From Chitinophaga sancti (GTDB taxonomy: Bacteria > Bacteroidota > Bacteroidia > Chitinophagales > Chitinophagaceae): 64,000 bases of DNA. Shown here piece after piece: positions 58,513 to 64,000 of this stretch. The stretch's first letter is position 1. The number at the start of each line of letters is the position of its first letter. The translations under genes were made by a program, and so were the position numbers. The DNA is taken from assembly GCF_034424315.1 (NCBI RefSeq), contig NZ_CP139972.1, positions 7,200,501-7,264,500 on the forward strand. Direction: 5' to 3'. Under the pieces are notes generated by a model that was not told the DNA's origin, searched no databases, and was given only the letters and a program-made list of their open reading frames with translations.

Positions 58513-58663
58513 CTCCGGAAATATTTCATCGAATATACATTATATTTACGTCATTTGATATTTAACATAGCACTAGTGTACTTATAATATACTTACAATG
58601 TACTTACCTGAGCCTTGCTTGCCTATACACGCATAGGTGCCGGAATATTTCTACTTTTATAGT

Positions 58664-59344
58664 ATGTTAACTGAACAAGCAGCTATTGAACTACAAAAAG
58701 ACCTTCGGAAGCAATTGATAATCAATGACCAGTTGCCAACTGATCTAAAACTCATAGCCGGGGTGGATGTGGAATACGACAAAGAAACTGACCTGATAGC
58801 CGGTGCTATTGCAGTACTGGATTTTCACACACTGGAGGTAAAGGCTGTGGCTACCCATGTGATGCAGGTGACTTTTCCTTACATCCCGGGTTTATTTTCA
58901 TTCAGGGAAATGCCTGTCCTGCTGGAAGCCTGGAAGAAACTGGCACTGCATCCTGAGCTGATTGTATGTGATGGCCACGGCTTGGCTCATCCAAGGCGAT
59001 TTGGACTGGCTTGTCACCTGGGGATAGTGCTGGACCTTCCTACATTGGGATGCGGGAAAACACGCTTGTTTGGCGATTATGAGCCCGTGGCAGAAGCCCG
59101 GGGAAGTATCTCTCCTTTGTTGGCAGAAGATAACCGGGAGCAGCTTGGTAATGTATTAAGAACACAGGCCGGCATCAATCCTGTTTTTGTATCTCCGGGG
59201 CATAAGATCAGTATCCCTACCGCTACGGACATCGTATTGAAAATGGCGCATGAATACCGTTTGCCCGAAACCACCCGCAAAGCGGATCATTATGGCCGGG
59301 AAGCGATGCTGGCGTATAAGAATAACTATTCTTCTTCTATATAA
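58664..59344 (+). CDS. nfi: Endonuclease V
   Basis: A 226-residue deoxyinosine 3' endonuclease, which nicks DNA near hypoxanthine arising from adenine deamination. Metal-binding acids, counted from ATG 58664: Asp35 in GVDVEY, Glu82 in FSFREMP and Asp103 in CDGHGLAHPRRFG. Further family motifs are PYIPGLFSFRE, VSPGHKIS and LPETTRKAD. The frame can also begin at GTG 58637; ATG 58664 is preferred because it gives the standard N-terminus. Its last 19 bp overlap the end of the convergent FecR gene (59326). It lies 90 bp from the right end of the IS630 element, so its promoter could be affected by the insertion. Confidence 0.95.
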   Translation: MLTEQAAIELQKDLRKQLIINDQLPTDLKLIAGVDVEYDKETDLIAGAIAVLDFHTLEVKAVATHVMQVTFPYIPGLFSFREMPVLLEAWKKLALHPELIVCDGHGLAHPRRFGLACHLGIVLDLPTLGCGKTRLFGDYEPVAEARGSISPLLAEDNREQLGNVLRTQAGINPVFVSPGHKISIPTATDIVLKMAHEYRLPETTRKADHYGREAMLAYKNNYSSSI

Positions 59345-60207
59345 ATCTCGCCAGGATTACGATAAGCGTATTTCAGGTTGAGGGTAGAGGTAATGACTTC
59401 CAGTATATAGTCAAGTGCTTGGTTTTCAAATACGCTGGATATTCTTAGATCTGCCATAGCAGGGTTTTGCAGCACGATCTTTTTATGGTAAGCCATGGAA
59501 AGCCTTTCGATAATGCTGCCCAGTGTATTGTTGTCAAACGTAAAGTGATAGTTTTCAAGTACCAAAGCGCCTGCTTTATAGTATCCCATCTGGCCGGCGG
59601 TAATAATTATTTCTTTGGAGGCTTTATTCATTTTTACCTTTCCGCTGCTCACCTGCACAGTGACGAGCGAATCGTTTTCTTCTACATGAAAAGCGGTGCC
59701 TAGTACGGTGATTTGCACAGGGCCTGCCTGCACCATGAATGGTTTTGCCGGATCGTATTTTACATTAAAGTCACCGTTTCCTTTCAGCTGAATGGTACGG
59801 TTGTTATAGCTGATGCTTCCGCCGGGTGTTATTTTGGCAACGGAGCCGTCGGGTAGTGTTTGTGTAACCGTTTGCTGTGTAGCGGCGATGGTGATGGTGG
59901 CCGGTTTCCTGAGTTGCAGCCATAATAATGCAACGGCTGTCAGCAGGCAGGCTGCCGCCGCTACCCATGGCAGGATGCGTATTTTTCGGCGGGGTCGGGA
60001 GATGGTTTGTTGCCAGATGGCTTGTAAATCTGGTTTTGAATAAGGGTGAGTGCTGGCCATCTGCCATGCATCCCAGCTGGCATTGAAAAGGCTGGCGTTG
60101 TCCGGATGGCTGTTCTTCCAATCATCAATCGCCATTGCTTCTTCAGGGAGAGCCTCCCCGGCAAAGTATTTCGATAGCAGTTCGTCGGTGATTTGAATAT
60201 TTGCCAT
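59326..60207 (-). CDS. FecR-family anti-sigma factor (second pair)
   Basis: A 293-residue single-span sensor. N-terminal sigma-binding part (1-75), transmembrane helix (about 79-98, LPWVAAAACLLTAVALLWL), FecR domain (about 108-205, QTLPDGSVAKITPGGSISY and PFMVQAGPVQITVLGTAFHVEE) and DUF4974 (about 222-290, LGSIIERLSMAYHKKIVL). It starts 2 bp after the sigma gene at 60210 ends, so they are translationally close. No SusC receptor follows in the window; instead the gene overlaps the 3' end of nfi. The receptor must lie elsewhere or has been lost. Confidence 0.92.
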   Translation of the reverse strand: MANIQITDELLSKYFAGEALPEEAMAIDDWKNSHPDNASLFNASWDAWQMASTHPYSKPDLQAIWQQTISRPRRKIRILPWVAAAACLLTAVALLWLQLRKPATITIAATQQTVTQTLPDGSVAKITPGGSISYNNRTIQLKGNGDFNVKYDPAKPFMVQAGPVQITVLGTAFHVEENDSLVTVQVSSGKVKMNKASKEIIITAGQMGYYKAGALVLENYHFTFDNNTLGSIIERLSMAYHKKIVLQNPAMADLRISSVFENQALDYILEVITSTLNLKYAYRNPGEIYIEEE

Positions 60208-60209
60208 AA

Positions 60210-60782
60210 TCAGTGAAAGAATTTTTGAATGTCAGACAATAAACGAAAGGAGATCAGGAGCCAGAACCAGGTCCTGTCAGACAATTTCGTTCTTAAAGTA
60301 CGGAGCGCCCTGCCCATGTGCGCCTCCACCGTTTTCAGGGAGATGTCCAGTTCCTTTGCAATTTCCGGGTAGGTCTTTTCCTCAAATCTGCTCTTGTAGA
60401 ATACCTCCCGGCACTTAGCAGGTAAATCGTCCATTGCTGATAAAACTTCCTGTTTTAGCGCCCGGTAGGATAGTTGCTCTTCATTGTCCGATGTAGTGTA
60501 TTCCTGTCCCTTTACAAACTGATGATAATGCCGCTCCCGGGTTTGCCGGCTTTTAATCCTGTTCAGGCAGTGATTATGTGTAGCGGTATAAAGATAAGCC
60601 CGCACTGATTGAGTGATGGAAAGCGTCTCTTTCTTCTCCCACAGGTGCATAAAGATCTGTTGCACCACATCTTTTGCCTCATCATTGTCGTTCAGCAACG
60701 TATAGGCGTAACGATGCAGTGCTTCGAAATATTCGAAGAAATATTGCGCTATGGCATTGCTATCTGATAATTTTTCTTTCAC
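60210..60782 (-). CDS. ECF sigma-70 factor (second FecR-linked pair)
   Basis: An ECF sigma factor of about 190 residues. Region 2: FFEYFEALHRYAYTLLND and AKDVVQQIFMHLWEKKE; region 4: LPAKCREVFYKSRFEEKTYPEIAKELDISLKTVEAHM. The C-terminal hydrophobic tail (FWLLISFRLLSDI) is typical of FecR-linked Bacteroidota sigma factors. The frame opens at TTG 60815; GTG 60782 (KEKLSDSNAIAQYFF) is a more likely start because it removes an atypical hydrophobic lead. A TACATTTG box on the minus strand (complement of 60981-60988) fits the -7 consensus about 200 bases upstream. Its FecR partner follows 2 bp downstream. Confidence 0.9.
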   Translation of the reverse strand: MKEKLSDSNAIAQYFFEYFEALHRYAYTLLNDNDEAKDVVQQIFMHLWEKKETLSITQSVRAYLYTATHNHCLNRIKSRQTRERHYHQFVKGQEYTTSDNEEQLSYRALKQEVLSAMDDLPAKCREVFYKSRFEEKTYPEIAKELDISLKTVEAHMGRALRTLRTKLSDRTWFWLLISFRLLSDIQKFFH

Positions 60783-61121
60783 GAATGCCCAAAGGTAGAC
60801 AACAGGGAAGAACAATTACCCTTAGAGGTGTAGTTATTTTCGGGGGAGAATACTTTTTTCGGGATACTACTGTACCCTTACCGGGGAGCGGATCAGTTCC
60901 TTTCGCCAGGATTCCAGGCTTTTATGGATGTATTTCTCTTTCGTTCATTTTCTAAGGTTAATAGCTTAAATTAGGTGGAGCAAATGTACGGATAACTTTA
61001 AACCTGGCAGGGTGATGACTGTCTAATCCGGGAGTTGTATTCAATATGAAGTTTGATTCAAAATGAAGAATTGATATAAATAGACTCGTATTCAAATTCA
61101 ACCACCATTATTCTCCTTCAT
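60783..61121. other. Divergent regulatory gap between sigma and small secreted protein genes
   Basis: About 340 bp without a gene. It holds the minus-strand box TACATTTG (complement of 60981-60988) and, nearer the plus-strand gene, two adjacent imperfect direct repeats ATTCAATATGAAGTTTG (61039-61055) and ATTCAAAATGAAGAATTG (61056-61073). These could be a binding site. No terminator-like hairpin is seen. Confidence 0.35.
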
Positions 61122-61559
61122 ATGCAAAACAAGTATCTCGTATCCATGGTGCTTTGCCTGCTGGCATTGCAACCCTCTTTTGCCCAGTCCCTGGGAAATA
61201 TAGATCAACGGGAAGTCGCTACGAACTTTATGGAGTATGTACAGGATGGCAGGCCGGACAGGGCAGCGACATTACTGGATCAGACAAAAGTGAAATACGA
61301 CGATCATTTGAAGTCGAGCATGAAAGGGGCGGCCGAGAGTATCCGGGATGTGGCAGAAATGACTATACCGGCGGTAACGGCGATGAAGACAGATAGCACG
61401 GTGTTTTTCAGGTGCCGGTATTATGCGCCAAGAGATAAATTCCCTGATTATTACCAGGTGGATATTCAATTTGCAAATGAGAATTCCTTAAAGATCAGCA
61501 AGCTAATATTTTATGACAGGGCTACCCTGGTCAAAATGCAAACGGAGAAGAAAGATTAA
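61122..61559 (+). CDS. Small secreted protein of unknown function
   Basis: A 145-residue protein with a signal peptide (LVSMVLCLLALQPSFAQ) and a mature part of mixed alpha/beta character, beginning REVATNFMEYVQDGRPDRAATLLDQ. The overall look recalls small DUF3887/NTF2-like periplasmic domains, with a short helical start and later strands (YYQVDIQFANENSLKISKLIFYD), but this is not certain. It is transcribed alone between a divergent gap and a terminator. Function unknown. Confidence 0.7.
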   Translation: MQNKYLVSMVLCLLALQPSFAQSLGNIDQREVATNFMEYVQDGRPDRAATLLDQTKVKYDDHLKSSMKGAAESIRDVAEMTIPAVTAMKTDSTVFFRCRYYAPRDKFPDYYQVDIQFANENSLKISKLIFYDRATLVKMQTEKKD

Positions 61560-61611
61560 GGTGTTGGATGATTTTATTTATAGAAAATTGAAATAGAAAT
61601 AATGCCGGAAG

Positions 61612-61642
61612 GGGAATCACTATAATGATTCCCTTTTTTTTT
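61612..61642 (+). terminator. Terminator after the small secreted protein gene
   Basis: GGGAATCA (61612-61619) pairs perfectly with TGATTCCC (61626-61633), followed by nine T. The next gene starts 15 bp beyond the T-run, so it must have a very close promoter or depend on readthrough. Confidence 0.9.
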
Positions 61643-61656
61643 ATATTTTTCATTCA

Positions 61657-62721
61657 ATGAAACAGCGCTTACTTTCCCTAGACTTTTTTCGCGGCGTTAC
61701 GGTAGCCGGAATGATCCTCGTGAATAATCCCGGCGACTGGGGCCATATCTACGGCCCACTGGAGCATTCCAAATGGAATGGCTGTACGCCGACTGACCTG
61801 GTATTCCCATTTTTCCTCTTCATGGTTGGGGTAGCGGTATCTTTTGCCCTGAGCAGCAGGCGGGAAGACCCTGCCCTGCATAAATCCCTCATTCTCCACA
61901 TATTTCGCCGTGCGGCTATCATATTTGGCATCGGACTGGCTTTCGGACTCATTCCTAAGTTCGACTTCGCACATGTTCGTATCCCGGGTGTATTGGCCAG
62001 GATTGCGGTCGTATACCTCATTATTTCCCTCCTGTATCTGAAGACCAGCAGCAAAACCCGGATCTGGATCTGTGGTGGTTTATTAATCGTATACTACCTG
62101 CTTATGACCTTTGTACCTGTACCGGGTGTAGGTTTTCCCAACCTGGAACCGGAAACTAACCTGGGTGCATGGCTGGACAGGACGATTCTTACGCCGGATC
62201 ACCTCTGGAAATCATCCCGTACCTGGGATCCTGAAGGGATATTGAGTACCCTGCCTGCGATCGGTACCGGTTTGCTGGGGATTATGGTAGGCGATTGGGT
62301 GCGCAGGAAGGATAAACCTGAAGCAGAGAAAGTGGCCTGGTTATTTACAGCAGGTTTTATCGCTGTACTGGCAGGATTAATATGGGACGGCTTTTTCCCG
62401 ATCAATAAACAATTGTGGACAAGTAGCTTTGTGTTGTTTACAGCTGGCTTAGCCAGCATGGGACTGGCCCTGTGTTACTGGCTGATAGATGTACAGGGAT
62501 ATAAAAAAGGTACAGCACCATTTGTGGCCTTTGGTCGTAATGCGATTACGGCTTATGTACTGTCCGGACTGGTACCAAGAATACACAGCATACCCTCTTC
62601 CCTGTTCATGCCTTTGTTATCACCGCTGAATGCTTCTCTGGCAGCGGCTATCACATTGGTATTACTCATGCTTATACCTGTATGGATTATGTACAAGCGA
62701 AATATTATCGTGAAGATTTAA
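61657..62721 (+). CDS. DUF5009 / HGSNAT-like membrane acyltransferase
   Basis: A 354-residue multi-span inner-membrane protein with roughly ten hydrophobic helices. The start RLLSLDFFRGVTVAGMILVNNPGDWG and the later CTPTDLVFPFFLFMVGVAVSFAL are hallmarks of the DUF5009 / heparan-alpha-glucosaminide N-acetyltransferase-like family. Related mammalian HGSNAT acetylates terminal glucosamine across a membrane using acetyl-CoA. Bacterial members often accompany glycan use, and may N-acetylate or otherwise acylate sugars; the exact reaction here is unknown. The His used by the mammalian enzyme may correspond to one in HSKWNG or nearby, but I cannot confirm this. Confidence 0.85.
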   Translation: MKQRLLSLDFFRGVTVAGMILVNNPGDWGHIYGPLEHSKWNGCTPTDLVFPFFLFMVGVAVSFALSSRREDPALHKSLILHIFRRAAIIFGIGLAFGLIPKFDFAHVRIPGVLARIAVVYLIISLLYLKTSSKTRIWICGGLLIVYYLLMTFVPVPGVGFPNLEPETNLGAWLDRTILTPDHLWKSSRTWDPEGILSTLPAIGTGLLGIMVGDWVRRKDKPEAEKVAWLFTAGFIAVLAGLIWDGFFPINKQLWTSSFVLFTAGLASMGLALCYWLIDVQGYKKGTAPFVAFGRNAITAYVLSGLVPRIHSIPSSLFMPLLSPLNASLAAAITLVLLMLIPVWIMYKRNIIVKI

Positions 62722-62763
62722 GCAGTTTTTTGTATTATTAAGCGTCTTCCAAAATTTAAGCTC

Positions 62764-63378
62764 ATGCAATCGGAGAGTCACGTATTATGGTGGAATGCGT
62801 TTAAACAGGGGGACTGGGATGCCTTTACCGCTCTCTATGGAGAGTTCTACGAACTATTGAATAACTATGGGCGAAAGTTCACGCGCGATGAAGACCTCAT
62901 CCATGATGTAGTGCACGATCTTTTTGTAAGAATATGGACTACGCGTCAACGCCTGGGTGAACCTGTATCTGTAAAAAATTATTTGTACAAAGCATTCCGT
63001 TCTACCTTATTCCGTAAGATCCAGTCTCTTTCCAAATTTGTGGAACTGGACGGGGAAGGCAATGGTTTTACCGTCAACTTTATTCCTGATGCCTCTTTCA
63101 GGCAGGAAGAGCAGGAGCTGAGAAAGCAGGTAATTGAAATGGTGAATACTTTGCCTGCCAGGCAACAGGAAATCATCTTCCTGCGATTTTATGAAGGTAT
63201 GTCCTACGAAGAGATCTCTGTTATTATGGACATCAATATGAGTTCCACGTACAAGTTATTATATAAAGCCCTCGATAACCTCCAAAAGGCCTCCAACAAA
63301 CAAACCTGGCTGCTGATATGCTGCCTTTTTTTCCTGCTGAAAAATATTTCTAAAAAAATTCCGATTCCGGAGGGATAA
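62764..63378 (+). CDS. ECF sigma-70 factor (third FecR-linked pair)
   Basis: A 204-residue ECF sigma factor. Region 2: WDAFTALYGEFYELLNNYGRKF and IHDVVHDLFVRIWTTRQRL; region 4: LPARQQEIIFLRFYEGMSYEEISVIMDINMSSTYKLLYKAL. The tail WLLICCLFFLLKN is the usual hydrophobic end of FecR-linked members. A FecR gene starts 45 bp downstream and is cut by the window edge; a SusC gene is expected further on. It starts 42 bp after the HGSNAT-like gene with no terminator between, so linkage to that gene is possible. Confidence 0.92.
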   Translation: MQSESHVLWWNAFKQGDWDAFTALYGEFYELLNNYGRKFTRDEDLIHDVVHDLFVRIWTTRQRLGEPVSVKNYLYKAFRSTLFRKIQSLSKFVELDGEGNGFTVNFIPDASFRQEEQELRKQVIEMVNTLPARQQEIIFLRFYEGMSYEEISVIMDINMSSTYKLLYKALDNLQKASNKQTWLLICCLFFLLKNISKKIPIPEG

Positions 63379-63423
63379 TTTTTACTATGTCATGTATAAT
63401 ACCAATAAACAGGGGATAGCGTG

Positions 63424-64000
63424 ATGAACAATGATAAATATTTAGACTATTCACTACAGGATTTTTTGGACGATGATGCCTTTATTAAATGGGTATCAGG
63501 TAAAGAACAAGACCCTGTAGCAGCAGAATTCTGGAGCGAATTCCCTGTACTGTATCCTGCAGCAGCTGCCAACTTTAAGTTTGCTGTTACTGTGATCCGT
63601 TCCTATCGGTCACAGGAGTTCTGGAACAATAAAGATAACAAAGCCCGTGTACTCGAAAGGATCACGGCTACTATAGCAACTCAGGGTGCGCGCCCTGTAC
63701 GCATGCGTTGGTTGAACAACTGGGTGCGTGCAGCAGCTGTAGCCCTGGTAATCACTGCCGGTGGATTTATGATTGTGAATCATTATTCACGGCCACACAT
63801 GGAGCAGGTAGCAACTGGTTATGGAGAAATGAGAACAGTGACCTTGCCAGACCACAGCACCGTAACACTCAATGCATCATCTGCCATTTCATTCAATGAA
63901 GAATGGAGTGACAAACAAGCAAGGGAAGTATGGATAGAAGGGGAGGCCTATTTCGATGTAAAGCATATCAACCGAACCGGCCCCGGCCAGCAATTTATAG
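63424..64000 (+). CDS. FecR-family anti-sigma factor, truncated by window end
   Basis: An open frame from ATG 63424 (with GTG 63421 just before it) to the window end, giving 192 residues without a stop. The N-terminal part (1-95) is the sigma-binding region, then a transmembrane helix (about 101-118, VRAAAVALVITAGGFMIV) and the first part of the FecR domain (MRTVTLPDHSTVTLNASSAISF, VWIEGEAYFDVKH). The rest lies outside the window. It follows the sigma gene at 62764 by 45 bp and is its likely regulator. Confidence 0.92.
   Translation, partial: MNNDKYLDYSLQDFLDDDAFIKWVSGKEQDPVAAEFWSEFPVLYPAAAANFKFAVTVIRSYRSQEFWNNKDNKARVLERITATIATQGARPVRMRWLNNWVRAAAVALVITAGGFMIVNHYSRPHMEQVATGYGEMRTVTLPDHSTVTLNASSAISFNEEWSDKQAREVWIEGEAYFDVKHINRTGPGQQFI

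Larger units (their letters stand above)
57372..58573 (-). mobile_element. Complete IS630-family insertion sequence
   Basis: A 1202-bp element. Terminal inverted repeats: left 57372-57396 (GTGTTAGGTTAATTATTAAT...) and right 58549-58573, matching at about 20 of 25 positions. Both ends are bordered by TA (57370-57371 and 58574-58575), the target duplication expected of the IS630/Tc1-mariner group. It holds two overlapping-by-frameshift transposase ORFs on the minus strand; the second ends inside the left repeat. It inserted in the gap between the second SusC/SusD terminator and the endonuclease V gene and disrupts no visible gene. A strong hairpin (57334-57340/57358-57364) lies just outside the left end. 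Intact repeats and DDE residues suggest an active or recently active copy. Confidence 0.9.

Overview
The window reads as a chromosomal stretch of a Bacteroidota, most likely the family Chitinophagaceae and probably Chitinophaga or a close relative. This rests on three things: several proteins ending in type IX secretion (T9SS) sorting domains of both types (A: carbohydrate-active enzymes and a protease; B: CHU_C / gliding-motility-associated C-terminal domain), PorP/SprF outer-membrane proteins, and two SusC/SusD pairs with three ECF sigma factor/FecR pairs. A two-catalytic-domain GH18 chitinase with chitin-binding modules fits the genus. The assignment comes from gene content only; no phylogeny was run.

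Layout. 1-2245: a Crp/Fnr-type regulator followed by an AhpD-like protein with a perfect palindrome between them, then on the minus strand a LuxR-type response regulator that has lost its phosphoacceptor aspartate. 2246-3587: a long AT-rich gap. 3588-8748: operon A, a DUF11-repeat type-B T9SS cargo, a PorP/SprF protein and a TPR/PD40/OmpA protein, closed by a strong terminator. 9183-18892: a secreted-enzyme cluster (double GH18 chitinase, a GH18-like/beta-gamma-crystallin/CBM6 protein, a GH16 glucanase with CBM6, a metzincin protease), plausibly aimed at fungal or other chitin/beta-glucan walls.

19224-45774 is the most striking region. An ECF sigma factor and FecR anti-sigma factor precede an STN-bearing SusC, a SusD, a zinc-metallohydrolase lipoprotein (HExxH) and a DUF4302-like lipoprotein. 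With gaps of only 6-35 bp and no visible terminator these run into a 2975-residue beta-helix/IgGFc-binding-like/PKD type-B cargo, a 1385-residue paralogous cargo, a PorP/SprF protein, an OmpA/PD40 protein and a second PorP/SprF protein. This may be one roughly 24 kb transcription unit joining surface capture, proteolysis and TonB-dependent import.

45858-51927: a collagen-like lipoprotein, an ECF sigma factor, a convergent TPR-histidine kinase, an OmpA lipoprotein and a GH29 alpha-L-fucosidase. 52188-57137: a SusC/SusD pair whose leader holds three successive hairpins with related loops, ended by a terminator. 57372-58573: a complete IS630-family element, TA-flanked, with 25-bp inverted repeats and an apparent -1 frameshift between its two ORFs. 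58664-64000: endonuclease V, an ECF sigma/FecR pair without an adjacent receptor, a small secreted protein, a DUF5009/HGSNAT-like membrane protein, and another ECF sigma/FecR pair cut by the window end.

Three type-B cargo proteins and three PorP/SprF proteins occur in the window, in matching modules, which fits the known need of some type-B cargos for a cognate SprF-like partner. No tRNA, rRNA or CRISPR array was seen.
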